In this document: positions 18,137-26,506 of the stretch, piece by piece
How the letters are laid out: every line of letters starts with the position of its first letter
Numbering within the stretch: position 1 is the first letter of the stretch
Assembly (NCBI GenBank): GCA_009731375.1
Contig: BJOX01000218.1
Coordinates: 539,797-579,468, forward strand
Reading direction: 5' to 3'
Length of the DNA: 39,672 nucleotides
DNA from: Paulinella micropora
Taxonomy: Eukaryota; Cercozoa; Imbricatea; Euglyphida
Notes under the pieces: model-generated
What the model was told of the DNA's origin: nothing
Databases searched by the model: none
Seen by the model: only the letters and a program-made list of their open reading frames with translations
Program-made: the position numbers and the translations under genes

Positions 18137-18348
18137 TACGGCTGATCCTACACCAGCCGCTCGGATCACGCGGTTTATGCAATTGTGCTAAGAGTTTCAA
18201 GAATTAAAAGCTCATAATTCAACTTTTATTGAAAGTCGAAAGTGAAAAGCAAGCAAGGTCAAATCCCTTGCAATTTTTTTGGCCGTGCCGCTAATTACGA
18301 TGAGCCACGACAAACCGTGCCGAGTGGCACCTGACGGGAAAATTTCAC
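18137..18348. other. Spacer between recombinase-like and F-box-like genes
   Basis: About 210 bp without a supported gene. It contains GAATTAAAAGCTCATAATTC (18200-18219), an imperfect inverted repeat that could act as a bidirectional end signal for the two converging genes. Confidence 0.4.
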
Positions 18349-18618
18349 TCAGCAGTCGAAGCAGGTGTGCGCGCTCTTGCGCACCACGTCGCTGCTGAGG
18401 CGCGGCAGCGACTTGGCGTTGAAGTTGAAGGTAGTGTTCAGGAACTTGTGCAAACCGGCCAGCTCTCCGTTCTGCACTTTGCGCCGTTTCCACCGGCCGC
18501 GCGCAAACCGGTCCGTGTGCGTTTTAAGGTAACGGATCGTGTGCGCGACCTNNNNNNNNNNGCGGAGCCAAGAAAGCACTTCCACTAGGAGATCAGCTGG
18601 TAGCGCGGCCAGTAGCAT
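18349..18618 (-). CDS. F-box-like small protein with internal gap
   Basis: About 90 residues with a 10-N gap (18552-18561) in the middle. The N-terminal LPADLLVEVLSWL (res 6-18) matches the first helix of an F-box (consensus LPxxLLxxILxxL). F-box proteins recruit substrates to SCF ubiquitin ligases and are common in large DNA viruses of eukaryotes. The remainder is basic and Cys-containing and ends HTCFDC with a TGA stop. The F-box assignment rests on one helix only, and the gap prevents checking the second half. TATATATAC lies just upstream of the ATG at 18618. Confidence 0.45.
   Translation of the reverse strand: MLLAALPADLLVEVLSWLRXXXXVAHTIRYLKTHTDRFARGRWKRRKVQNGELAGLHKFLNTTFNFNAKSLPRLSSDVVRKSAHTCFDC
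18552..18561. other. 10-N assembly gap
   Basis: Unknown bases inside the F-box-like gene. The real size is unknown because 10 N is the default joint used elsewhere in this window. Confidence 0.95.
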
Positions 18619-18665
18619 TTTGGCTTTTCGGTATATATACAAGGGCCAGAACTTTTGTTTTTTCT

Positions 18666-20041
18666 TTAAGAGCTGTCGTAACCGTCGGCGGGCGACCCGC
18701 CACCTATGACGGGAGGGAGCGGCTTGAGCACGGTGCCAGCGTTGGTGTACACGAGATTGCTCTTGAACGGTGCAGCTTGCAGCTGGTTCTGCTGCGCAAA
18801 CCGCTGTGCCNNNNNNNNNNTTGCGCGAACCGCTCTGCCGCCAACTTCTCGGCGTCTCGAGTTTGCTGGTCTAGCTTCTGGAGGATCTCCTTGTCGCGTT
18901 GGGCCATGGCCTTCCCGTCCTTTTTCAGGCGCTGTCTCGCGCGGTCGCCGTAAAATAACATGCGCTGCATCATTTCTCTCTCTTGGCGCGACATGCCCTT
19001 GAGCGAAGAAGGCAGCCAGCTCGGCGCGCGGTACGCCAGCTGTTTCAGGCGTTCCTGCTTCTGGATGTCTGCGCGGCTTGGCGGCTTGGGCGGGTCCGGC
19101 CCGCGCAAGATGACTTCGCCGTCCGGCAGCGAAGCGGGTGCGAGCCAGGACTTATAGTTATACTCGAGCCGGTCGATGTGCTCGTGAAAGATCATCGCTG
19201 CATGCCGTGTCCCCACGTTGCGCTCGTCCGTGCATTGGGCAAAGTGAGCCAAGAACTCCTTTTTGGGAAAGAGTTGTCCGTAGTTTTCCCACAGGTTGGT
19301 AAGGGTCCGCTGCACTTTCGAGTTAAACATGACGCAATGTGATGTTTGCTCGCGCATAATGGGAGATACAGAATTCCTGCCCGTCAAGTACTGCACCGCG
19401 ATGAAGATCGTGATATTCTGACAGACAAACACATACACTGTTTTGCAAGGCAAGTGACGCTACAATGACTTTACATAATGTCGGTAGGTCCCGAAGAAGT
19501 TCTGCATCCAGCGGTCGGTCGAGTCGATGATGCCAACTAAATCATCAAACACGATGAAGCTCGGCTCCAGGTACTTGTTCTCGAGATAGCGCTTCTTGAG
19601 GTTTTCCACGTAGTTCTGCAAGATGTCCATCCTGAACCCTTCGTAGATCTTGCAGTGCTGCTCGCTCGCAAAATGAAAAGAAAAGCTATTCTTGAACTTG
19701 GTGCGAACCATGACCAGGCCGTACTGGAACGGGTCTTTCTTGCGCGCGCACAGGCTGTACAAAAGCCATTTCAGGAAATGGGTCTTGCCGCGTTCCGATT
19801 TTCCCACTAAAACGAACAATTGCCCTGCTCCTTTTTCGCGCGGGTAGAAGACTTTGATGTTTCGCTTGAACTCGGTCGGCTGCAGCTGCTCTGCCGGCTG
19901 CTGCTTCTTCTTCTTCTTCTTGACCTTGTCTTTCTGCTTGTCGACATAGTCAAGTATCTTCTCCTCGATTGTCTTCTCGCCCAGCTGCTGTTCCGGCTCC
20001 GGCAGCCGTTCGACCGGGCCTTCCGGTTGCTGCTGCTGCAT
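18666..20041 (-). CDS. A32-type (FtsK/HerA) genome-packaging ATPase, two exons
   Basis: About 435 residues from the ATG at 20041, exons 20041-19475 and 19417-18666. The ATPase pumps DNA into the capsid. An N-terminal Gln/Glu/Lys-rich region (res 1-65) precedes the core. Walker A is VLVGKSERGKTHFLKW (about 82). Walker B is SFIVFDDLVG (about 163). The arginine-region phrase FGTYRHY ends exon 1, and exon 2 begins NITIFIAVQYL, then VSPIMREQTS, which together form the typical A32 motif of Nucleocytoviricota ATPases. A helical C-terminal extension with a Gly/Pro tail ends at TAA 18666 in the frame that is correct after the 10-N gap (18811-18820). The gene diverges from the small basic protein at 20082, with only 40 bp between start codons. 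Confidence 0.9.
18811..18820. other. 10-N assembly gap with duplicated flanks
   Basis: The 18 bases before the gap (TGCGCAAACCGCTGTGCC) and after it (TGCGCGAACCGCTCTGCC) are near copies, as at 8727. Two diverged contig ends were joined without merging. The coding frame changes across the 10 N. Confidence 0.85.
19418..19474 (-). other. Intron in the packaging ATPase gene (57 nt, phase 0)
   Basis: On the minus strand it begins GTAAAG and ends TTTGTCTGTCAG. It contains an in-frame TAG and non-conserved residues. Its removal joins RHY directly to NITIFIAVQYL, a contiguous motif in homologous ATPases. The borders match the spliceosomal consensus. Confidence 0.88.
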
Positions 20042-20081
20042 CACTTTTTTTAAAACTTCTCGCCGAATATAAAAAAAAGAT

Positions 20082-20219
20082 ATGCCGCTAGTCTTGAGTG
20101 ACAGAACGCGCTTGCTAGTCGACCAAGCCGAACCGGCGAAGGCCGTGGTAAAGGCAGCGCTCAACAAGGCCAAGAAGAAGCCGGCCAAGAAGAAACCCGT
20201 TGTCAGTAAGAAGAAGTAG
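20082..20219 (+). CDS. Small Lys/Ala/Pro-rich basic protein
   Basis: 45 residues, ATG at 20082 and TAG at 20217. The second half is KKAKKKPAKK-like, as in histone H1 tails and viral core basic proteins. It may bind and condense DNA in the virion. There is no defined fold, and the call rests on composition, a clean start and stop, and its position head-to-head with the packaging ATPase. Confidence 0.6.
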   Translation: MPLVLSDRTRLLVDQAEPAKAVVKAALNKAKKKPAKKKPVVSKKK

Positions 20220-20272
20220 CAGGTTTTTTTATTTTCGCCGCCAGACAGTTTGATAAAAAGATTCGACCCAAA

Positions 20273-20905
20273 ATGAAGCCCTGGCGCAAGAGGCACGCCG
20301 GCCGTGCTTTTACCAGCGATGCGCCTGTTTCCTTCAAGAAGCAGCGCACTGGCTTTGTGGGCGGCGGATCGGTCGAGATGGCGGCCAAGACCAGGGAAAT
20401 CATGAAATATGCCAACCCGCAGCTCTCGGCCGTGCTGGATGCGGTTGCGCCAGCAACCGTGCCTGCTGCCACTGCCGCAGCTGCCACTGACGCGAAGGCC
20501 GCGCATGCCGCGCCGGTGCTACAGTCGTTTGACAGCAGCGCGGCTGTCATTGTGCACGACGACGACGACAAGAAGAACTCGGCGGCCGCCGCGCCGGTGC
20601 TACACTCGTTTGACAGCAGCGCGGCTGTCATTGTGCACGACGACGACGACAAGAAGAACCCAGCAGCCGCCGCGCCCGCCGCTGACGCGAAGACTCCTCC
20701 AGCCGCGCCGGTGCTCCAGTCGTTTGACAGCAGCGCGGCTGTCGTAGTCCACGACCACGACAAGACGGACAAAAAGAGCAGCGCCAAGCCAGACCTATTG
20801 TCTCAGATCAAAGCAGGCACGACGCTGAAAAAAGCACCAAAGCCGGATGCCAAACACAAAAGCCCGACGCCACAGCAGCAGGCGGTGGCCTCACGGGTGC
20901 ACTGA
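20273..20905 (+). CDS. Repeat protein with a C-terminal WH2 actin-binding motif
   Basis: 210 residues. The basic N-terminus contains AKTREIMKYANPQLSAVLDA (about res 39-58), a phrase echoed in the next large gene (21250). The middle has three copies of an about 35-residue unit built on APVLQSFDSSAAVIVHDDDD, rich in Ala and Asp and probably disordered. Near the C-terminus, PDLLSQIKAGTTLKKAPKP (about 172-190) fits the WH2 consensus LLxxIxxGxxLKK. WH2 motifs bind actin monomers, and Pro/acidic neighbours often accompany nucleation activity. A virion protein that recruits host actin is a reasonable inference but unproven. The frame is intact. Confidence 0.7.
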   Translation: MKPWRKRHAGRAFTSDAPVSFKKQRTGFVGGGSVEMAAKTREIMKYANPQLSAVLDAVAPATVPAATAAAATDAKAAHAAPVLQSFDSSAAVIVHDDDDKKNSAAAAPVLHSFDSSAAVIVHDDDDKKNPAAAAPAADAKTPPAAPVLQSFDSSAAVVVHDHDKTDKKSSAKPDLLSQIKAGTTLKKAPKPDAKHKSPTPQQQAVASRVH

Positions 20906-20913
20906 GCTCGGCC

Positions 20914-21203
20914 ATGGCCAAAATAAACGCATCACTCAACGGCGGCCATGGCAGCGTCGTCGACCAAAAAACACAGGAAGCGAAGGACAAGGTGGCGGCG
21001 TACCAAGCGAACAAGACTCCCAAACAAGAAGAGAAACTGAGGGCCTGGTCGTACAGGCTAGGCGAAGCGATAACCAAGCTCACGAAAGACATCAAGGACG
21101 AAGAAGACGCCTGGGGAGATACAGATGATGCCAAGGAAATGAGAAGCAAGAAGCCAAGCTGGAGGCCAGAAAAGAGATAATAGACAAGGGGCTAGCCGCA
21201 TGA
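20914..21203 (+). CDS. Small charged helical protein, one frame break
   Basis: The ATG at 20914 is 8 bp after the previous stop. The first frame encodes a helical, charged protein with KTQEAKDKVAAYQANKTPKQ and WSYRLGEAITKLTKDIKD. Near 21140 a one-base loss in an AAA run moves the plausible coding frame, which then continues with alternating charged residues and ends at TGA 21201. The total would be about 96 residues. There is no known family. It lies in a cluster of probable structural genes. Confidence 0.5.
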
Positions 21204-21249
21204 CAGATAAAAGTGAAAATTTTTTCTCGGCTTGTCCAATAAAAGAAAG

Positions 21250-23367
21250 ATGTTTACGCCTGGCTGTCAGTGGATCAGCGCCCGGCCGGTAGTAGCAGGC
21301 AATTCTCGGAAGAGGCCGGCCTGGCTGGATGAATCGCCCATGCCGAAGCGGCTCAAGCGGCCGGAAAACCAGGGCCCCGTGGCCGTCTCTGCCAAGGCCC
21401 GCAGCCTCATGCACTACGCAAATCCTAACCTCGGCGCGGCCATGCAGCTGCTGGAGCCAGCGGAGGCTGCGCCTGCAATGGCAGTGCCCGCAAAGACAGA
21501 AGAAGAGAAGGGGCCGACGGCTGTAAAACAGAAAAAGAAGGAGGAGCAGCCGAAGGCCACAGAAGCGAAGGAGAAGGAGGAGGGGCCGAAGACCACAGAA
21601 CATGACAAGGAGAAGACCGAGGAGAAGGAAGAAGGGCCGAAGGCGGGGGAGCCAGAGAAGATGGAAGAGGAGGAGGATGAATCGAGTGCGACCGAGGAGG
21701 AAGAACACGAACCCGAGAAGACGAAAGAAGACGACAAAGAGCCGGAAAAGGCCGCGGAGACGAAGGAAGAGGACAAGGAGCCTCCAAAGGCAGTGGAGAT
21801 GAAGGAGGAGGACAAGGAGCCGAAGAAAGAAGGCTCGAAAGAGAGCGAGGACGGCCAAGTGGAGGAGGGCAAGGAAGAAGACGAGCCGCCCCCTCCTGCC
21901 AAGAAGCCCGCGACGGCCGCGACAAAGCCGCACAAGAGCATGCCACCGTACGTTACGCCACAAACCAGGGCCGACGCGGTTACTCTCCTTCAGGCTACCA
22001 AGGACACAAACTTTGGCTCATTTCTTTCTACCATGATGGGCGGATCAGACCCGTTTACCAAATGGAAAGACAAGCTGCTCAGCCCACGGCCGGCGCTCTT
22101 GTTCCCAGCCCGGCACTCAACCTTGCTCTCTCCCGGCTGCAAGTAGCACTCAACGAATATAGCCCCGACCCAATCGACGTGGCAGTGGCGATGCACCAGG
22201 CCACAGAGCTGTACGAAGACGAAAAACATGAATATGAAGTGGCCAAGTTACACGCAGAGACCGCCGCCACGCTCAAGAAGGCAGAGCAACAAAAGAAGCT
22301 AGCCGAAGCGGAGGCAAAGAAAGTGGAAGCCAAGAAGAAGCTCAACGAGTCTGCCAAGGAGAAACTGGACACCGAGGGAGACTTGACAGAAACCACCACC
22401 CAGGCAGCCAAGCAAGAGGCAGAGGCCAAGGTCCAAAGGGAAAAGGCCAAGGAGGAGATTGAAAATCTGAGCAAATTGACGGCACAGGCAGCACAAGACG
22501 CCAAGGAGATGAGCGAGCTCAAGAGTAAAGTAGCTACGAAGGCCAATGCCGCCAAGCTACAAGAGGCCAAGACCGCGATGCTTGCCCAGATTGACGCGGC
22601 CGAGAGCAAGTTCGCGGAGGCTGAACAAAAAAGGGATAATGTCAAAGCAACAAGTGGTGCAAAAGCAACAAGAGCTGGCCAAACACAAGCAACAGGTCCT
22701 GACCATCCAGGTCGGAAATGCACTCGGCGCCACCAAGGTCGCCAGTGCGCTGGGCACGATCGCGGCCGTCGGTGGAGGGGTTGGCAGCTTGATCGGCGCT
22801 CTTGTTGGCGGCTCTGCCGACGTGGTCGGCTCTACGATCGGCAGCGCGGCCAACAGCGCTGCGACGGGCTTAGGGGGTGGAGTAGGCAACTTGGCAACAT
22901 GCGTGGGCAGCGTAGCAGGCGAAGGAGGCAAGCTGCTCGGGGGCGCAGGAATGAAACTCGTAAAGGGCGTAGGCGGCCTAGCACTCGGCACGGGCAAGCT
23001 TCTGCTGACAGCAGGAACCGTGACAACGGACACAGTGCAAGGCCTCCTGTCACACGCCATAGCCAGCGACACGGGCCATGTGCCGCAGATCGAGTGGTCA
23101 CCAGAGGCTAAAACCGAAGTGGCACAGGAGTTCAAGTACGGCAATATCAGTAAGCTCGTCGGCCCAAATGCCACTGCTACGGACGCGGCACAGTGGATCT
23201 TGCGCGCCTTGCCTGACAACCTCACGGAGTTCCAGCAACAGAGGGCCAAGAGACTCGATTTGGCTATCAAACAAAAAGACAGCGAAGAAATTCTGGCGGC
23301 ATTGAGCGATCTCAAGGCCGTCCTCGACGCGGACCAAATCGCGCATGCGTTCAAGGGCACTCATTGA
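21250..23367 (+). CDS. Large disrupted protein: acidic/coiled-coil/glycine-zipper (probable virion component)
   Basis: Three successive frames read on as one protein of about 705 residues if two one-base changes are allowed: near 22070 (AA in GACAAGC) and near 22645 (AAA in GTCAAAGC). There are no intergenic space or promoter motifs between them. The N-terminus is basic with AKARSLMHYANPNLGAAM, paralogous to the motif in the WH2 protein. A Glu/Lys-rich acidic region (about 80-220) follows, then a long Ala/Lys/Glu coiled coil (about 310-470). Next is a Gly/Ala/Val-rich segment (about 480-590, with GAVGG-, GSLIGALVGG-like steps) resembling glycine zippers of membrane-inserting or tape-measure-like proteins, and finally a helical C-terminus. 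If the breaks are real, it is three remnants. The function is unknown. Confidence 0.5.
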
Positions 23368-23408
23368 AAAAAAATAAACTGACGGCCTGTAAAAACAAGG
23401 AGAGAAAA

Positions 23409-23615
23409 ATGCAGCACCTGGCTTTTTTTGACCCGACTTTGGCCCTGGCCCTGGGCAAAATCAACGAAAAACAGGCACGCGTCGCAGGGCATAAACGCCG
23501 ACAGCAAGGAGAAGAGTTTAAGCAGCCGGCCATTGCCGATGCCACCATCTTGCTGGAAGTGACACCCGAACAAGCCCCCCGCTGCGAGCAGCAGCTGATT
23601 GGCGGCGGCAAATAA
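23409..23615 (+). CDS. Small hypothetical protein (68 residues)
   Basis: ATG at 23409 after an A-rich leader, stop TAA at 23613. It begins MQHLAFFDPTLALALGKINE and ends with a Cys and Gly-rich tail. Soluble and without a recognised domain, it is placed between probable virion genes and on the same strand. Confidence 0.5.
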   Translation: MQHLAFFDPTLALALGKINEKQARVAGHKRRQQGEEFKQPAIADATILLEVTPEQAPRCEQQLIGGGK

Positions 23616-23667
23616 TTAAAATTTTTTTTCTTGTCGGGCAGATTAACTACTAACAGTCTCAGTCACC

Positions 23668-24264
23668 ATGAGCGGATACCGAAGCCCCACCGTACCGCTA
23701 GTTAACACCGGCGAAGAGAAGTCGGCGGCCGCCCAGGCCAACCAGGTCGAGCATGGTACCGAGACCCGGCCGATTATCCAGACCGACTCGCTCGCTACCA
23801 GCTCGATCATCTACTCTGCCCTGTCTGCCGCGGGCACGGGCCTCGATGAAGCCAAATTCCCTGTTATCAGCCAGATGAAGACGGTGGCCCAGCGCCTGTC
23901 GCAGAACTCGCTGGCTCCTTGGTACAAGGGAGCGGTCCTGCTCGTCGGCACGCCGAAGGAGATCACCAGTGTGTACGGAGAAGCTTTCTGCAAGAGCAAC
24001 TGCTGCGAAACTCACAACGCAGAGGCATGGGATGCAAACAACACCAACATGCTACCGTGGCTCGTAGAGTTGCGTCGAACCTACAGAAATTCCTGGGAGG
24101 GCTGCATGCAAGTTGCAGGTTTCGTGGAACAGTACCAAGCGGCCAAGATCAGAGACGAACAGTGGGCGCGGATCCCTGCTGTGTCTTCTCTTGATCGCGA
24201 GAACGGCTCTGTGCGAGGCTGGAACACCATCCACAAGGCTAACAATGCCAACATCTTGCAGTAG
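23668..24264 (+). CDS. Hypothetical protein, probable virion gene (198 residues)
   Basis: A clean frame from ATG 23668 to TAG 24262. The N-terminal 60 residues are polar. The rest is mixed alpha/beta with several Cys (CKSNCC at about 111) and aromatic residues (WLVELRRTYRNSWEGCM at about 131). No family is recognised. An intact frame and position in the capsid gene block argue for a real gene. The following gene starts 47 bp downstream behind an A-rich/TCTTG motif. Confidence 0.65.
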   Translation: MSGYRSPTVPLVNTGEEKSAAAQANQVEHGTETRPIIQTDSLATSSIIYSALSAAGTGLDEAKFPVISQMKTVAQRLSQNSLAPWYKGAVLLVGTPKEITSVYGEAFCKSNCCETHNAEAWDANNTNMLPWLVELRRTYRNSWEGCMQVAGFVEQYQAAKIRDEQWARIPAVSSLDRENGSVRGWNTIHKANNANILQ

Positions 24265-24267
24265 TCT

Positions 24268-24301
24268 AAAAAAAGATCTTGGGGCATTGTTAGATTAAAA
24301 G
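24268..24301 (+). promoter_or_regulatory. Candidate late promoter before 24312
   Basis: AAAAAAAGATCTTGGGG (24268-24284) followed by ATTAAAAG (24294-24301), 10 bp before the ATG. It is a variant of the shared element. Confidence 0.45.
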
Positions 24302-24311
24302 GGCGATCATC

Positions 24312-24983
24312 ATGACAGACCCTTTCGCCAACTTAGAGCCGCCGCTCGAGACAAAGACCGAACAGCCGGCCGCTGCTCCTCTTCTCCCCCCTCCTCCGGT
24401 CAAGCGGCGCCGGACAGCGGGTCCTTCTCAAGCAAGCCTGGCACGGCGTCTGGGGGCCGCGCCAGCAGTCGAGGACCCTGTGCTGCGCGATGACCCCAAC
24501 TACAGACTCTTGTGCGCTTACGGCCGCAGTGCCCTCATTGGGCCCAAGCTCAAGAAGGCGCACATCAACTGCGACCCAAAAACTCTGCGCAGGCTGCCGA
24601 GACAGTTGCTGCCGCTGTTGTTGGACGAAGTCGAGGAAGTGCTGGAAGGTGAACTGTCGGGCGAGCTAGCGGACGCTGTGCTCAAGCAAGGGCTCGTCTG
24701 TCTCGAAAACCTGGTAGCGAACCGGTCGCGTTACCAAATCTCGGGCACGACCGAGGCCTGCTTTGCCAATGACCGGTGGTGCTTCTTGCTCGAGCGGGCC
24801 AAGCTGCGCGCGGGCATCGGACTGCAGCGCCTGGACCCTATGACTGAACTGGCCCTGCTGACGGCGCAAACGGCCGCCATCACCCATGCCAAGAACACCA
24901 TGTTTGCAGCACAGCCGAGCCAAGCTACGAACCTGGACTGGCGCCCGCGCCGGAGGAAGAAAAGAAGAAGAGTAGTTAAATAA
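24312..24983 (+). CDS. Hypothetical protein with Pro-rich start and basic tail (223 residues)
   Basis: ATG 24312, TAA 24981. Residues 15-40 are Pro-rich followed by KRRR. A helical core (about 60-190) contains RRLPRQLLPLLLDEVEEVLE, and the tail RPRRRKKRRRVVK is strongly basic, fitting DNA contact or nuclear import. No known family. AATAAAAAAGTTTATT immediately after the stop is an imperfect inverted repeat containing AATAAA and may end the transcript. Confidence 0.6.
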   Translation: MTDPFANLEPPLETKTEQPAAAPLLPPPPVKRRRTAGPSQASLARRLGAAPAVEDPVLRDDPNYRLLCAYGRSALIGPKLKKAHINCDPKTLRRLPRQLLPLLLDEVEEVLEGELSGELADAVLKQGLVCLENLVANRSRYQISGTTEACFANDRWCFLLERAKLRAGIGLQRLDPMTELALLTAQTAAITHAKNTMFAAQPSQATNLDWRPRRRKKRRRVVK

Positions 24984-25035
24984 TAAAAAAGTTTATTTTG
25001 TTGTACGCCAATTAAAACATCTCTCCGAAAAGAAA

Positions 25036-25505
25036 ATGTCCGAGGTCGTGAGCGATCTGTTTTCGCTGGAAAACTTTGCCCGGTCAAGCGCGGCGGCCGC
25101 TTTTGCCTACGTGGCCGCCCCAGTTGTCATCCAGGGCCCTGCCGCCTTCAACCTCTTGGCCGTGCCCGGCCTGAGCGGTGTCATGCCATTGGTCAGCAAG
25201 AGCACCGGCCTGGCTGGCGTGGCCTTGTGACTGCCACTGCCATTGACTTGATCCAAAGCAGAGTCCTTAACCGCACCAAGGAGGGCCGCCTGGCCTCTTA
25301 CCCTAGCTTGGCCGTGCACGTGGCCGGAGGAGGCCTGCTGTTTGCCATGCTGCCCAGGCTCATGGGCCGCGGCCAGCTCGGGATGGTAGGCGACAGCGAC
25401 GCGGCCAAGCAGCTATTCTTGATCGGCGCACTTTCGGAAGTCTTTAGTCAGTACTTCTACGAAGGCTACCTGAACCCCGCGAGCCAAGGACACTACCGCT
25501 TCTAA
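25036..25505 (+). CDS. Membrane protein, one frame break
   Basis: The first frame (25036-25230) and the second (25227-25505) overlap by four bases, and together encode about 155 residues of uniform hydrophobic character. The segments FAYVAAPVVIQGPAAFNLLAV and, later, GGGLLFAMLPRLMGRG and FLIGALSEVFSQYFYEGYL could be membrane helices. One C missing from the CC in GTGGCCTTG would restore a single frame. Alternatively these are two overlapping genes. A position among capsid genes suggests an inner-membrane virion protein. No family is recognised. Confidence 0.5.
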
Positions 25506-25534
25506 AAAAAGAATCTTGTGTAGCTAGTCTAAAG
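25505..25534 (+). promoter_or_regulatory. Candidate late promoter before 25541
   Basis: AAAAAAGAATCTTGTGTAG (25505-25523) followed by CTAAAG (25529-25534), 7 bp before the ATG. It is one of the best copies of the shared element. Confidence 0.55.
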
Positions 25535-25540
25535 TGAACA

Positions 25541-25657
25541 ATGCCAGTGGAAGAAGCTCTGCTGGCCTGGGCTCTGATCGTTACAACCGCTATCATCGTG
25601 GTCGGCTGTGTGCGCGCCTGTTGCAAACGGCTCTTGCGTCATCCAAAGATCTCGTGA
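25541..25657 (+). CDS. Small single-span membrane protein (38 residues)
   Basis: ATG 25541, TGA 25655. The hydrophobic span is LAWALIVTTAIIVVGCVRAC (res 8-27), followed by a basic tail KRLLRHPKIS, so the tail is predicted cytosolic. It sits behind a strong copy of the shared promoter-like element, which supports expression. A frame after the stop also looks coding (DLDKPLPTHYVTLDDL), so the gene might originally have been longer. Confidence 0.55.
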   Translation: MPVEEALLAWALIVTTAIIVVGCVRACCKRLLRHPKIS

Positions 25658-25697
25658 GACCTCGACAAGCCGCTGCCCACACACTACGTGACGCTCG

Positions 25698-26081
25698 ATG
25701 ACCTCCTCCGGCGGCCTTACCAAGCGCCAAGCGCTGCAGAAGCTCTTTGCGGATCTGGAGACTGTGCTGGACAACTGGGGGCTGCTGTCCCTCGGCGAGA
25801 GCAAGGACCTGCGGATGCAGTGGAACTTAGGTCTTGAGCAACAAGTTGCGACCGTTGAAAAGTTCTTTTTGCCTGCCTACAAGGACGGCAAGCTCGCCGC
25901 GTACGTCCAGAGCGAAGCTGGCATCTGGTTTGAGCTGGCCGCCAAGACTCGTGCTCCGACTCCCGCCCTGCAACAACTGCTGCAAAGGTTTCTGGCCAAG
26001 CAGAGTCTGGCCAAGGACGCTCAGTTCCTGGGACAAATTGCGCAAGTCATGGGACGCATCTGCCAAGTCATTGTCTTTTAA
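25698..26081 (+). CDS. Hypothetical helical protein (127 residues)
   Basis: ATG 25698 to TAA 26079. Predominantly helical with amphipathic segments (KRQALQKLFADLETVLDNWG and LLQRFLAKQSLAKDAQFLGQ). No Cys pairs and no membrane span. Unknown family. AATAAA follows the stop at 26081. Confidence 0.55.
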   Translation: MTSSGGLTKRQALQKLFADLETVLDNWGLLSLGESKDLRMQWNLGLEQQVATVEKFFLPAYKDGKLAAYVQSEAGIWFELAAKTRAPTPALQQLLQRFLAKQSLAKDAQFLGQIAQVMGRICQVIVF

Positions 26082-26132
26082 ATAAAAACGAAAAATTTAA
26101 TTTTTGTGACTTATCAAGTTAAATTAAGAAAG

Positions 26133-26464
26133 ATGGGCAAGCGCACACGAGAAAGGCACGAGCGGCACACGGCCAAGAAGGCCGCCCGCAAGGACGCCCG
26201 CGCCGCCACCGAACAGCGCATAGGGCGCAGAAAGGAAGAGAGAGGGAGCGGACCCGTGAAGGGCTGCGGCAGTTTGGCAGCACTCTCAAGTCAGTCACGG
26301 GCTTTTTTGGCAAGCAGATCGACAAGGTGACCGACATCCCGAAAGAAGCGATGGACACCACCAAGCAGCTAGGCGATAACGCCGAGGGCGGTCTCAAGTC
26401 CATGGCGCTGCCTTTGGCGGTCGGCGCCGCGGCGATCGGGGCCGTGATGATCCTGAAAAAATAA
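26133..26464 (+). CDS. Basic protein with C-terminal membrane span, one frame break
   Basis: The ATG at 26133 begins a strongly basic segment (KRTRERHERHTAKKAARKDA). The frame that is plausible after about 26250 continues with GLRQFGSTLKSVTGFFGKQI, an amphipathic stretch, and a C-terminal hydrophobic helix LPLAVGAAAIGAVMIL ending in Lys-Lys at TAA 26462. A missing G in the GGG of AGAGGGAGC would join the two. About 110 residues in total. The pattern, a basic head plus C-terminal membrane anchor, suits a protein linking genome or capsid to an internal membrane. Inference only. Confidence 0.5.
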
Positions 26465-26480
26465 AAAAAATCTTCTTTGT
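26463..26480 (+). promoter_or_regulatory. Candidate late promoter of the major capsid gene
   Basis: AAAAAAAATCTTCTTTGT (26463-26480) overlaps the end of the preceding gene and lies 27 bp before the capsid ATG at 26507. A TTAATATT stretch lies between. Confidence 0.5.
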
Positions 26481-26506
26481 GCTTAATATTGTATACTGCA
26501 ACGAAG

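Noticed and set aside
21414-21963. Long minus-strand frames opposite the acidic gene
   Set aside because: They are complements of Glu/Lys codon runs and read as Ser/Leu/Phe low complexity; the + strand is the consistent coding strand.
22079-23360. Minus-strand frames of 214 and 267 codons opposite the coiled-coil gene
   Set aside because: Shadows of Ala/Lys/Glu and Gly-rich codons; no motifs.
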